A stretch of DNA of 64,000 bases, taken from assembly GCF_004023625.1 (NCBI RefSeq), contig NZ_RPDJ01000028.1, positions 124,001-188,000 on the forward strand. The letters run 5' to 3'. The position numbers and the translations under genes are program-made. Source of the stretch: Streptomyces cavernae. Lineage in GTDB: Bacteria > Actinomycetota > Actinomycetes > Streptomycetales > Streptomycetaceae. Every line of letters begins with the position of its first letter. The first letter of the stretch is position 1. The notes beneath the pieces are model-generated. The model was not told the origin of the DNA, searched no databases, and saw only the letters and a list, made by a program, of their open reading frames with translations. This document shows positions 16,245 to 24,368 of this stretch, piece after piece.

Positions 16245-18767
16245 ATGGCGCTGGACTGGGACCGGATCGGTGCGGGGGACAGCGAGGCGATCCTGCGTCC
16301 CCGGGACATCTACGCGGGGCTGGCCAACCGCCCGTGGCCCTATCTGCGCCACGAGCAGGGCGAAGTGCTCGATGAGTGGTTCGACCACCGCCGGCACGAA
16401 CCGGATGTCGTGATCAAGCAGAACACCGGCGGCGGCAAGACCGCCGTCGGTCTGCTGATCGCGCAGAGCACCCTGAACGAGGGCATCGGCAAGGCCGTGT
16501 ATCTGGCCCCGGACAAGTACCTGGTCCGCCAGGTCCGCGAAGAGGCCGCGAAGCTCAGCGTGGCCACCACCGACGATCCCCAGGACCCGGCGTTCCTCGC
16601 CGCCCAGGCCGTGCTTGTGACGAACTACTACAAGCTGATCAACGGCAAGTCGGTGTTCGGGATCGTCGGCGACGGGCGTCAGCCGGTCGATCTGGGGATC
16701 GTCGTCGTCGACGACGCCCACGCCGCGCTGGCGACTGCGGAGGACCAGTTCCGGCTGCGGGTGCCGGCGAGCCACGAGGCGTACCAGAAGCTGCTGGACC
16801 TGTTCGCTGAGGACCTGCAACACCAGTCGGCGAACGCGTGGGCGCAACTCCAGACCAAGGACCCCACAGCCCTGGCGCCGATCCCGTTCTGGGCGTGGGC
16901 GGACAAGAAGGCCCGGGTCATGGAGATCCTCCACCCCCACCGGTTCGACGACGCCTTCAAGTTCGCCTGGCCGCTGATCGCCGAAGTGCTGCACCTGTGC
17001 ACCGCGACGGCCACGACGAAGGCCGTGGAGATCCGGCCTTCGTGCCCGCCGATCGACCGCATCCCCTCGTTCGTACGCGCACGCCGACGCGTCTACCTCA
17101 CCGCGACGCTCTCCGACGACAGCGCCCTCGTTACAGACCTCGACGCCGATCCCGCCCTCGTCGCCCGGCCCGTCACCCCGGGCAGCGCGGCCGATCTCGG
17201 AGACCGGATGATCCTGGCGCCGGTCGCGCTCAACCCGGAGCTCGACCCCGAGGCCGTACGGCAGCTGGCCCGCCAGTTCGCCAACGGGGACCGGGACGGC
17301 GACGGCATCGCCGAGGACAAGCCGGTCAACGTCGTGGTCCTGGTGCCCAGCGACAAGGCCGCGAAGGCCTGGGAAAGCTACGCCGACCGCACCCACCGCG
17401 TCGGCGACCTCGCTGTCGGCGTCAAGGAACTACAGGCTGGCTATGTCGGCCTGGTGGTCCTGGTCAACAAGTACGACGGCGTCGACCTGCCCGCAGACGC
17501 CTGCCGCCTGCTGATCCTCGACGGGATCCCGCGTCCCCTGGACGGAGTGGAGCGGCGCGAGGCGGTCGCGCTGGCCGACAGCATGGTCCGCCTGGCCCGC
17601 GAGGTGCAGCGGATCGAACAGGGCATGGGCCGCGGCGTGCGCGACAGCGAGGACTACTGCGCCGTGCTGCTGCTCGGTGCCAGCCTAGGCGTCGCCATCC
17701 ACGAACCGCGCCACCTGAGCCTGTTCTCGCCCGCCACCCAAGCCCAACTCAAGCTCAGCAGCGACATCGCACGGCAGATCAAGGGCGAGGGCTTGGACTC
17801 CGTGCGCCAGGCACTGCGGGCCTGCCTCGGCCGAGCGCCTCAGTGGACCGAGCGCAGCCGGCGGGCGCTCGCCGAGGTGCGATACGCCCCGCACGGGACC
17901 GTACGACCGGAGGCCATTGCGCTGCGCGAAGCCTTCGACCTGGCGGCAACCGGACGGACCACCGCGGCGGCCGACTGTATCCAGCTGACCGTGAACGACC
18001 TCGACGACAAGGCGTTGCGGGGCTGGCTGAGGGAGCAGAAGGCCGCCTATCTGCACATGACGGATCCTGTCGCCGCCCAGCAGGTGCTGGCCGGGGCGCT
18101 GGACGAGAACCAGTTCGTCCTGAAGCCCGCGGGCGGTGTGGAACCGACGCAGATCAAGGCGGCCGCCGTGCAAGCCCGAGAGGCCGCGACGTTTCTGTCC
18201 GCCGAATACGGCGACGGCGTCAACCTGGTCCTGGGGGTGAAAGCACTGCTCGAGGAAGTGGTGTGGGGCGATGAGGACCGCTCCGACGACGCCGAGCGGG
18301 CATGGGAGCGGTTGGGCCGCCACCTCGGGTTCGTGAGCACGCGGCCGGAGAAGCTGTACGGCACGGGTCCGGACAATCTCTGGGCGCTGTCGGCCGCGCG
18401 GCAGGCGGTGATCGAGCTGAAGACCGGGTGCGTCACCGACACGATCGCCAAGAAGGACGCGGACCAGCTCGGCGGCAGCATCCGCTGGCTCAACAAGAAC
18501 AACCCCGAGGTCAGGGCCCTGCCTGTCATGGTGCATCCCAGCCGCGTCTGCGATGCCAAGGCCACCCCGCAGCCGGGGATGCGCGTGGTGACGCCGACCA
18601 AGTACGAGCTCCTGAAGCAGGCGGTCGTCCAGTACGCCCTCGCGCTCGCCAGCGACCTCGGCCGGTGGGGCGACGAGCAGGCTGTCGCCGCTCAGCTCGC
18701 TCACCACAAGCTCACGGGTGACCGCTTCTTCGACACGTACTCCGAGGCCGCGCGAACGAGCGCGTGA
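16245..18767 (+). CDS. DinG/XPD-like SF2 helicase fused to a PD-(D/E)XK-like nuclease domain
   Basis: An 840-residue protein with a GGAGGAG site before the ATG at 16245. Helicase motifs: Walker A QNTGGGKT (residues 59-66), Walker B VVVDDAH (DEAH-like, 156-159), YLTATL, YDGVDLPADACRLLILDG near residue 410 (as in DinG/XPD), and motif VI QGMGRGVR near 459. The four-Cys Fe-S cluster of true DinG/XPD is not evident. The last ~150 residues contain GPDNLWAL and AVIELKTG (E724, K726), the shape of a PD-(D/E)XK nuclease core. This would couple ATP-driven unwinding or translocation to DNA cleavage, as in several phage-defence proteins. The nuclease call is from the motif only. Confidence 0.8.
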   Translation: MALDWDRIGAGDSEAILRPRDIYAGLANRPWPYLRHEQGEVLDEWFDHRRHEPDVVIKQNTGGGKTAVGLLIAQSTLNEGIGKAVYLAPDKYLVRQVREEAAKLSVATTDDPQDPAFLAAQAVLVTNYYKLINGKSVFGIVGDGRQPVDLGIVVVDDAHAALATAEDQFRLRVPASHEAYQKLLDLFAEDLQHQSANAWAQLQTKDPTALAPIPFWAWADKKARVMEILHPHRFDDAFKFAWPLIAEVLHLCTATATTKAVEIRPSCPPIDRIPSFVRARRRVYLTATLSDDSALVTDLDADPALVARPVTPGSAADLGDRMILAPVALNPELDPEAVRQLARQFANGDRDGDGIAEDKPVNVVVLVPSDKAAKAWESYADRTHRVGDLAVGVKELQAGYVGLVVLVNKYDGVDLPADACRLLILDGIPRPLDGVERREAVALADSMVRLAREVQRIEQGMGRGVRDSEDYCAVLLLGASLGVAIHEPRHLSLFSPATQAQLKLSSDIARQIKGEGLDSVRQALRACLGRAPQWTERSRRALAEVRYAPHGTVRPEAIALREAFDLAATGRTTAAADCIQLTVNDLDDKALRGWLREQKAAYLHMTDPVAAQQVLAGALDENQFVLKPAGGVEPTQIKAAAVQAREAATFLSAEYGDGVNLVLGVKALLEEVVWGDEDRSDDAERAWERLGRHLGFVSTRPEKLYGTGPDNLWALSAARQAVIELKTGCVTDTIAKKDADQLGGSIRWLNKNNPEVRALPVMVHPSRVCDAKATPQPGMRVVTPTKYELLKQAVVQYALALASDLGRWGDEQAVAAQLAHHKLTGDRFFDTYSEAARTSA

Positions 18768-18823
18768 CGATCACGCGCCCCGCGCGAGTCGACGAGCGCC
18801 TGGTACGTTCCCTGAAGACTTGA

Positions 18824-18856
18824 AGGGGCACCCGCCGTCCGTCGGCCGCTGCCCCT
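18824..18856 (+). terminator. Likely terminator after the helicase gene
   Basis: AGGGGCA (18824-18830) pairs with TGCCCCT (18850-18856), with further GC pairing inside the loop, followed by CTCTTCTTG. It lies 57 bases after the helicase stop and before the start of the toxin-antitoxin pair. Confidence 0.6.
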
Positions 18857-18912
18857 CTCTTCTTGCTCGAACGCCTTCGGCGGGAGCCGGATCCGCTGGT
18901 ACCGTCGCTCGT

Positions 18913-19215
18913 ATGGACCAGAACGGATCCCAGGTGCCGCCCTTCGAGCCGGAGGAGTACGCGCGCGTCGCGGCAGCCGCCGACATCGTCGGAAAGTCCC
19001 CCGAGGACTTCGTCCGCGACGCTGTGCTCAAGGCCGCCGACGACCCGTTCCTCAAGGCCCTCGGCCGGACCCGCGACCGCGTCCCGCAGCTCGCCGAGGT
19101 CTTCGCCACCCAGGACACCCACGCCGCCGACACCAGCACGGCCGCGTGGCCCGATCCCGCGCCCATGAGCAGCCGTGACCTGCACGATTTCCCGCAGCAC
19201 GGTCACGCCGCGTGA
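18913..19215 (+). CDS. Antitoxin-like protein of a Doc-type pair
   Basis: A 100-residue protein starting MDQNGSQVPPFEPEEYARVAAAADIVGKSPEDFVRDAVLKAADDPFL. Residues ~18-55 have the spacing of a ribbon-helix-helix or similar antitoxin N-terminus, and the rest (DRVPQLAEVFATQDTHAADTSTAAWPDP) looks disordered, as in toxin-wrapping tails. Its stop overlaps the GTG of the next gene (GTGA). A small antitoxin-first pair with translational coupling is typical of toxin-antitoxin modules. Confidence 0.65.
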   Translation: MDQNGSQVPPFEPEEYARVAAAADIVGKSPEDFVRDAVLKAADDPFLKALGRTRDRVPQLAEVFATQDTHAADTSTAAWPDPAPMSSRDLHDFPQHGHAA

Positions 19216-19583
19216 CCCGATTCCTCACCCCGCAAGAACTCCTACAGATCGCGCAGACCCTCCCGGGCGACCCGGCCTGTCTCGATCTGGGTGTGCTGGA
19301 CGCCGTCTGCGCCCGGGCCCAGGCGCACTACATGGGCCGCGACGTGTACGCGAGCGACTGGCTCAAGTCCGCCGCCATGCTGGAGTCCATCGCGCTGCAC
19401 GAGCCGCTGGAGGCGAAGAACGAGTTCTTCGCCTGGCTGGTCGCCGAGACGTTCCTCAACACCAACGGCGTCACACTGGACTACGAGCCGGAGGAAGCCC
19501 TCGCTCTCGTCATGCGCGCCAAGCACAAGGGCGCCCGCGTCCAGGAGGTCGCCGCGCAACTGCGAGCCTGGTCCACCGGCTGA
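19212..19583 (+). CDS. Doc/Fic-like toxin with degenerate active site
   Basis: A 123-residue protein of Doc size: FLTPQELLQIAQTLPGDPACLDLGVLDAVCARAQAHYMGRDVYASDWLKSAAMLESIALHEPLEAKNEFFAWLVAETFLNTNGVTL. The LTP-ELL start, the G-D-x-A/Y-x-x-L-KSAA helix and the NG at the end fit Doc. However the Fic loop, normally H-x-F/P-x-x-G-N-K-R, reads HEPLEAKNEFF (H63, N70): Gly, Lys and Arg are missing and His is shifted by one. Doc phosphorylates EF-Tu and Fic enzymes AMPylate; this copy may be inactive or use altered chemistry. NCBI-type annotations for similar proteins call them Fic-family toxin components. Confidence 0.7.
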   Translation: MTRFLTPQELLQIAQTLPGDPACLDLGVLDAVCARAQAHYMGRDVYASDWLKSAAMLESIALHEPLEAKNEFFAWLVAETFLNTNGVTLDYEPEEALALVMRAKHKGARVQEVAAQLRAWSTG

Positions 19584-19603
19584 GGCCCGGCCAGCCCTCG
19601 GGG

Positions 19604-20566
19604 TTATCCGGCCTCGTCGTCGGGCACATCGAACGTGATGGCCTGCTCGTTGGCGTCCTTCTCCGCAGCACTCAGCCGCTCGATCTTGTACTTCTCGTCC
19701 AGGATCTTGGCCTTCAGGCCCCATGACAGCGCGCGGGCCCGCATCCCGTTGTCCCCGGTGACCACCGTGACCGAGGCCGGCGAGATGGCCTGCTGGAGAT
19801 AGCAGGCGCGCGCGACGATCTCATCGTCGTTGTTCGGCAGCCGCACATGCCCGGGCTCGTCCAGGAGGACGTCGACGACGGTGTCCTCGTTCACCACCGC
19901 GTGGCCGTCGGCCTCGATCTGGGCCAGGGTCTGCTCCAGAAGCGCGAAGACGCCGCGTGCGCGCTTCCGTACACCGGGGTCGTTGGTCTCGTACGACTTC
20001 TTGTCGATCTCGTCGATCACGACGTGCGGGATCATCACGGCTGTTCCTCGGCCGAAGAGCCGCTGCCACGGGATCTTGTCGAAGCGCATGTAGTGCAGCA
20101 GGTCGTTGGTGTCCAGCACCACCGTCCGAACGCGATGGCGGATGAACCGGTCCTGTGTCCGGCGCAGTTCATTGGCCAGGTCCATGAAGTACGTGCGTAC
20201 TTCCTGCAGTTCGGTGTTGAGCAGGAGCGTCCACCGGTCCGCGGTGAACTGGCCGTGCACGATCGCGTTGTAGCGCTCGCCGCGCAGCCGGGCCGCCACC
20301 GACCGGTCTGCGAAGGCTTCCAGCAGATCGGTCGCGGCTTGAAGCGTCCACCGGTCGTACTGGCCCACCACCCGGTTGGCGGCCTGCTCCCAGTTCTCGG
20401 TCGCGCCATCCACGGTACGGGCGATGAAGTGGTGGGGTGCGGCGTTCTGGAGGTCGGTGAGCCCCTGCTCGGTCAGGCGGTCCAGCAACGCAATCGCCTC
20501 AGCGCAGGTCGTTCCGGGCCTCAACAGCATCCACGTGCTCCTCACGGTACGGGCCATCCGCATCAC
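19604..20566 (-). CDS. PIN-domain ribonuclease-like protein
   Basis: A 320-residue protein. The N-terminal ~145 residues are helical (NWEQAANRVVGQYDRWTLQAATDLLEAF). Residues ~148-300 form a PIN domain: VVLDTNDLLHY (D152), IPHVVIDEIDKKSY (E186), LPNNDDEIVARA and VTVVTGDNGMRARA, which supply the four acidic metal ligands of PIN RNases. It resembles PhoH-associated or PINc-type PIN domains, so it probably cleaves single-stranded RNA. Start candidates are a GTG at 20566 and ATGs at 20563 and 20557; all lie at or next to the palindrome shared with the divergent prepilin peptidase gene. Confidence 0.8.
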   Translation of the reverse strand: MMRMARTVRSTWMLLRPGTTCAEAIALLDRLTEQGLTDLQNAAPHHFIARTVDGATENWEQAANRVVGQYDRWTLQAATDLLEAFADRSVAARLRGERYNAIVHGQFTADRWTLLLNTELQEVRTYFMDLANELRRTQDRFIRHRVRTVVLDTNDLLHYMRFDKIPWQRLFGRGTAVMIPHVVIDEIDKKSYETNDPGVRKRARGVFALLEQTLAQIEADGHAVVNEDTVVDVLLDEPGHVRLPNNDDEIVARACYLQQAISPASVTVVTGDNGMRARALSWGLKAKILDEKYKIERLSAAEKDANEQAITFDVPDDEAG

Positions 20567-20597
20567 CGGACGGAGCTGAGCTTAAGCTCCGTCCGGT
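20565..20597. promoter_or_regulatory. 13-bp perfect palindrome overlapping two divergent start codons
   Basis: ACCGGACGGAGCT (20565-20577) and AGCTCCGTCCGGT (20585-20597) are perfect reverse complements with a 7-base centre. The PIN gene GTG (20566) and the prepilin peptidase GTG (20596) both lie inside the arms. If those starts are right, both mRNAs must be leaderless or begin inside the palindrome, and one protein bound here would block both. Confidence 0.65.
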
Positions 20598-21327
20598 GGA
20601 GACGTTCTGGATCACCGCGGCGGCGGTTCTGTGGGGCGCCGGCACCGGCCTGCTCATACCGCGCGCCGTGTACCGGCTTTCCGTGCCACCCGATGCGCCG
20701 TGGCGGGCAGCGTGTCCAGCCGGACACGCCTTCACCGGCGCCGGGAACGGATGGTTGGGACGGGCCCGCTGCACCGACTGCGCCTCGTACGGCCCCAGCA
20801 CGCCCGTCCTCGCCACGGTCACCGCTACGGTCTGCGCTGTCCTAGCGGCCGCCACCGGTGTCCGCCCCGAACTGGTGGTCTGGCTGGTGATCGTCCCGAT
20901 CGGGGTGCTGCTCGCCACCGTGGACTTCGCGGTGGAACGGCTGCCCGACGTTGTCACCCTTCCGTTGGCCGTGATCACGCTGGGCCTGCTCGGCGTGGCA
21001 GCGCTGGTGCCCGGCACTGACGGCAGTTGGCGGAGGGCTCTGCTCGGCTCTCTCGCGTTCGGCGCCTTCTGTCTCGTGATGTTCCTGATCAGCCCCACCG
21101 CGTTCGGCTTCGGAGACGTGAAACTCGCCCTGACCCTCGGCGCCGTCACCGGCTGGTACGGGTGGGACATCCTCATCGCCGGCACCTTCGCGGGGTTCCT
21201 GCTCTTCACGCTGTACGGCCTCGGCCTCATCGTCGCGCGCCGTGCCAGCCGGAGGACGGCCCACCCGCTCGGACCGTTCCTCCTCACAGGAGCCTGCGTC
21301 GGCGTGCTCCTCGGCTCCGCCGTCTGA
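20596..21327 (+). CDS. Prepilin peptidase (A24 family)
   Basis: A 243-residue multi-pass membrane protein with about six hydrophobic segments. The two catalytic Asp motifs of A24 peptidases are present: ATVDFAVERLPD (D110) and GFGDVKLA (D174, the GxGD signature). An N-terminal cytoplasmic loop has C40 and the CTDC pair (C59, C62), matching the zinc-type loop of bifunctional prepilin peptidases. It would process type IV pilin-like or Flp/Tad prepilins, but no pilin genes are nearby, so the substrate must be encoded elsewhere. It is divergent from the PIN gene. Confidence 0.85.
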   Translation: METFWITAAAVLWGAGTGLLIPRAVYRLSVPPDAPWRAACPAGHAFTGAGNGWLGRARCTDCASYGPSTPVLATVTATVCAVLAAATGVRPELVVWLVIVPIGVLLATVDFAVERLPDVVTLPLAVITLGLLGVAALVPGTDGSWRRALLGSLAFGAFCLVMFLISPTAFGFGDVKLALTLGAVTGWYGWDILIAGTFAGFLLFTLYGLGLIVARRASRRTAHPLGPFLLTGACVGVLLGSAV

Positions 21328-21348
21328 TCGAGTCGACGTCACACCTGT

Positions 21349-22023
21349 TTAGGCGCCGTTGCGCACGAGCTTGACCAGCAGTTCGGAATCCCGCAGGTCG
21401 GGGAGGACCACCTCCGCGCCGGCCTCGCGGAGCGCGGCTTCGTCACTTCGACCGGTGGCCACGGCGATCACACGCACTCCGTTGGCATGGGCTCCCTCGA
21501 CGTCCGTCGGGGTGTCACCGATCAGCACGGCATCGTCTGCCGTCGCCTGCGCACGTTCCAGGGAGAGACGGACGAGGTCGGCGCGCACGTCGTGGTCCTC
21601 CCCGTAGGCGCCCAGATCCCACAGGATCGGGGTGTCGAGACCAAATACCTGCAGTTTGAGCTCGGCGACGCGCCGGATGTTCCCCGAGACCACGGTCTGC
21701 CGCACCCTCGCGGCCTCAAGCGATCCGAGGGCCGCGGCCGCCCCTGGCAGAGCATGGCCACGCTCCCGGAGCTCGGCGGCGCGCTCCAGGTGCGCGACGG
21801 TGAGGGCGCGGGCGAATTGCTCGAAGTCCTCGCGGTCCGTGACCAGGCCGTGGAGTTTCGCCGTCTCCCGGAAGATCACCGGCTCGGTGATGCCGTCGAT
21901 CCGTGCCTGCTGGCGCATGGGCTGCCCGGTGGTCTGCAAGAACGCGGCGGCGGACAGTTCGCGGCCCACACCGCGCGTGTCGATCAGGGTGTGGTCGACG
22001 TCCCACAGGACCAGTCCAGCCAT
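21349..22023 (-). CDS. HAD-superfamily phosphatase
   Basis: A 224-residue protein with all HAD motifs: VLWDVDHTLID (motif I DxDxT), TVVSGN (motif II) and VLIGDTPTDVEGA (motif IV). A helical cap domain lies between residues ~20 and 95, so it is a subclass I (phosphoglycolate-phosphatase-like) enzyme. The substrate is a small phosphate ester that cannot be specified. It is convergent with the prepilin peptidase and divergent from the XRE regulator at 22158. Confidence 0.88.
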   Translation of the reverse strand: MAGLVLWDVDHTLIDTRGVGRELSAAAFLQTTGQPMRQQARIDGITEPVIFRETAKLHGLVTDREDFEQFARALTVAHLERAAELRERGHALPGAAAALGSLEAARVRQTVVSGNIRRVAELKLQVFGLDTPILWDLGAYGEDHDVRADLVRLSLERAQATADDAVLIGDTPTDVEGAHANGVRVIAVATGRSDEAALREAGAEVVLPDLRDSELLVKLVRNGA

Positions 22024-22157
22024 TCAGCGCCTCCCCAACTACCCAGCCTTCACCGGGTCACAGCGTGTCACTCGAACGTGGGCAGACCGTAGGTGCGGAC
22101 ACGGTCCCAGCCTCTACGCTGACGGTACGAGCACGGCCCGGGAAGGGGGCGACGGAT

Positions 22158-23378
22158 ATGACGTCGACTCCGCCGCACCTGTCCGTGGGCCGCAAGATCC
22201 GGCGGTACCGCCAAGAGAAGGGCGACCGGCCGGTCGCCGCAGTCGCCGGGCTGTGCGGCATCTCCCCGCGCTACTTGCACATGATCGAGGACGGAACGAA
22301 GGTCCCGTCCGTAGACGTGCTGGACCGGATCGCCGCGGTGCTGGGCGTGCCCCTGGCCGCGCTGCTGTCCGAGGACCCGATCGAGGAACCCGCGGTCCCC
22401 GTCAGCGTGGCGCCGGCGGTCGCCCGCGCTCTGCTGGGCCACACCCGGTCACAGGGGCCTGAACCGGCGGATCCGGCGCAGCTGCGGGAACGCGTCGAGC
22501 GGGCATGGCACTCCTGGCAGGCCTCGAAGGACCGGTTCACTCAGGCGGCCCGCCACTTGCCGGACCTGATCGCGGACGTGGAGGACGCCGTACGACGCCA
22601 CCGTCATGGCAGCAATCCCCGCGCGCGGCGCGAGGTACTGCGGGTAGCCGCCGATCTGTACGGGCTGCTGCGCTCGTACTGTCGCCGGGTGGGCCGTCTG
22701 GATCTGGCCCTCGTGGTCGCCGACCGGGCCAAGTACGCGGCCGAGGAGGCCGACGACCCTGTTCGGCGGGCCGCCGCAGCGTGGAACTTGGGCCACGTCC
22801 TTCTCTCCCACAACGAACCTGACACGGTGGAAGAAGCCAGGGAGGTCGCGCTCCAGGCCGTCGAGCAACTGCGAACGGTCCCGGCAACCCCCGCCTCCCG
22901 GGCGGTCGAAGGAGCTCTCGAACTGGTCGCCGTTGTCTCCGACGCCCGGCGCCGCCGGTGGCGGGAAGCTCGTCGGCGGCTGGAGCAGCGGGCCGTCCCG
23001 CTCGCCCGGAACGCGGGGGAGGGCAACGTCCAGTGGACGGTGTTCGGCCCCACCAACGTGGCCCTGCACGCGATGAGCATCGAGATGCTCGCCGGCGAGG
23101 CGGCCGAAGGTCTGCGCCTGGCTGACCAGGTCGACATCAGCCGACTGCCCAGCAGGGAGCGGCAGTTCACGTTCGGTCTCGAGGTGGCCCGCTGCTACGA
23201 CCTGCGCCGCGACGACGCCGCCGTCCTGGTGCACCTGCTCAGCCTGGAAGACCTGGCTCCCGAGGACCTCTCCCGCAGTCCGCTGGCCCGGGACATGGTC
23301 CTAGACCTGCGGCAGCGGGTGCGCCCCACGTTCCGTCGCCAGGTCGACGCCCTCGCCGATCGCCTCCAGCTCGCCTGA
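22158..23378 (+). CDS. XRE-family regulator with TPR-like C-terminal domain
   Basis: A 406-residue protein starting MTSTPPHLSVGRKIRRYRQEKG; GGAAGGGGG precedes the ATG at 22158. Residues ~8-62 are a Cro/CI-type HTH (VAAVAGLCGISPRYLHMIEDGTKVPSVDVLDRIAAVLG). From ~130 onward the sequence is amphipathic helical repeats (VADRAKYAAEEADDPVRRAAAAWNLGHVLLSHNEPDTVEEAREVALQAVEQL), a TPR-like sensor region. Streptomyces has many such regulators that respond to peptides or small ligands. Targets are unknown; the divergent HAD gene is one candidate. Confidence 0.85.
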   Translation: MTSTPPHLSVGRKIRRYRQEKGDRPVAAVAGLCGISPRYLHMIEDGTKVPSVDVLDRIAAVLGVPLAALLSEDPIEEPAVPVSVAPAVARALLGHTRSQGPEPADPAQLRERVERAWHSWQASKDRFTQAARHLPDLIADVEDAVRRHRHGSNPRARREVLRVAADLYGLLRSYCRRVGRLDLALVVADRAKYAAEEADDPVRRAAAAWNLGHVLLSHNEPDTVEEAREVALQAVEQLRTVPATPASRAVEGALELVAVVSDARRRRWREARRRLEQRAVPLARNAGEGNVQWTVFGPTNVALHAMSIEMLAGEAAEGLRLADQVDISRLPSRERQFTFGLEVARCYDLRRDDAAVLVHLLSLEDLAPEDLSRSPLARDMVLDLRQRVRPTFRRQVDALADRLQLA

Positions 23379-23453
23379 GCACGAGAATCTGTCCGCCCGC
23401 CGGCCAGGGCGGTTGGCCGTCGCCGGGGGTGCGCCTCGGCGTCGACGGCATCT

Positions 23454-23768
23454 ATGGTCGGGATCCGGGCAGTCATCTCCCGCCTCAGTGAGAGCCCGGG
23501 CAGGAAAGAGGGACGCAGGGTGTGGCTTCAGCCGAGCGCCATACGGCGTGCGTGGTTGTCAGCGTGGGGACGCTGCGACTGGTTCGTGCACACCGAGGAA
23601 GACGGAGTCCTTCGTCGCGAACGCACGCGCGGTGCCGCGATGGGATGGGCCCGCGCCTATGGCAAGCCATGTGCCGTGTCGCCTCAGGACCTCGCCCCTC
23701 AGCTGATGGAGCAGGCACCTTTGTTCCCCCGGCCTGAATCGCCGCACGCGTTCGTCCCCCGCACGTGA
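23454..23768 (+). CDS. Small hypothetical protein, doubtful
   Basis: A 104-residue reading frame starting MVGIRAVISRLSESPGRKEG, with a Trp-rich middle (AWLSAWGRCDWFVHTEEDGVLRRERTRGAAMGWARAYGKPCAVSPQDL). The middle part looks more like coding sequence than the alternative frames, but there is no good ribosome site and no recognised domain. It lies in the gap between the XRE gene and the 23864 gene. Confidence 0.35.
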   Translation: MVGIRAVISRLSESPGRKEGRRVWLQPSAIRRAWLSAWGRCDWFVHTEEDGVLRRERTRGAAMGWARAYGKPCAVSPQDLAPQLMEQAPLFPRPESPHAFVPRT

Positions 23769-23788
23769 CGTAGGGAACTCACGGTTCT

Positions 23789-23805
23789 GCGAACTGTCAG
23801 TTCGC
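23789..23805. promoter_or_regulatory. Operator-like palindrome upstream of 23864
   Basis: GCGAACTG-T-CAGTTCGC is a perfect 8-bp-arm palindrome 58 bases before the ATG at 23864. It lies between a short gene and the next start, where a promoter would be, so it is probably a regulator binding site. A second GAACTC at 23775-23780 is a partial match. Confidence 0.55.
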
Positions 23806-23863
23806 CCAACTCACCTTGTTCGGCCCTACCTTCACGCGAACCGCGGGTGGAGGAGGAAGCCGT

Positions 23864-24346
23864 ATGGGCGGCGACGGGACGGTTCGGGCGATCGGGCAGG
23901 GCATGGCTGCGGTCGACGAGGGGGACGTCGACGTCGTCACGGTCTGCCGGTTCCTCGCGCTGCAGGCGCTGGAGAGGCTGCCTGCTCCGGGGGCGGTCAC
24001 CGTGGACCCGTTTCCGGCCGCTCCCTCCCTGTCCTTTCTCGTGCCCTCGGGTGCCGCCGCCGGTTGGCGGCTGCCTCACACCACCGCCTGCGGATCCTCG
24101 GTGCGGGTGGCGTTGCCCCCGGACGACAAGGAGGCGCCGCCGGGGCCGTACTGGCTGATTGGGCGATCGCAGGGTCTGACGTCGGCGGCCGCGTTGCTCG
24201 TGGCGCTGGAGGCCGTGGTGCGGCGGTGGCCCGTGGGGGAGCCGGCGTCTGCCGCTGTGGTGCGTGAGCTGTGGCTTCCGAGCCGTGTGCGCGCTGCGCG
24301 TCCCGGGCGGGAACGGGACGGGGTTCCCCGTGACGGAGGCCGATGA
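23864..24346 (+). CDS. Hypothetical protein
   Basis: A 160-residue protein starting MGGDGTVRAIGQGMAAVDEGDVDVVTVCRFLALQALERL; GGAGGAGG lies ~7 bases upstream of the ATG. The middle (GWRLPHTTACGSSVRVALPPDDKEAPPGPYWLIGRSQGLTSAAALLVALEAVVRRW) is hydrophobic-alternating and followed by a basic C-terminus. No known domain. It converges with the GntR gene at 24369, 22 bases between stops, and sits downstream of the 23789-23805 palindrome. Confidence 0.5.
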   Translation: MGGDGTVRAIGQGMAAVDEGDVDVVTVCRFLALQALERLPAPGAVTVDPFPAAPSLSFLVPSGAAAGWRLPHTTACGSSVRVALPPDDKEAPPGPYWLIGRSQGLTSAAALLVALEAVVRRWPVGEPASAAVVRELWLPSRVRAARPGRERDGVPRDGGR

Positions 24347-24368
24347 CAGCGTGGCGGCCCGTACGACG

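Noticed and set aside
15528-17396. A 622-codon minus-strand frame across the helicase start
   Set aside because: It runs antisense to the helicase and has Arg/Gly-rich composition typical of shadow frames.
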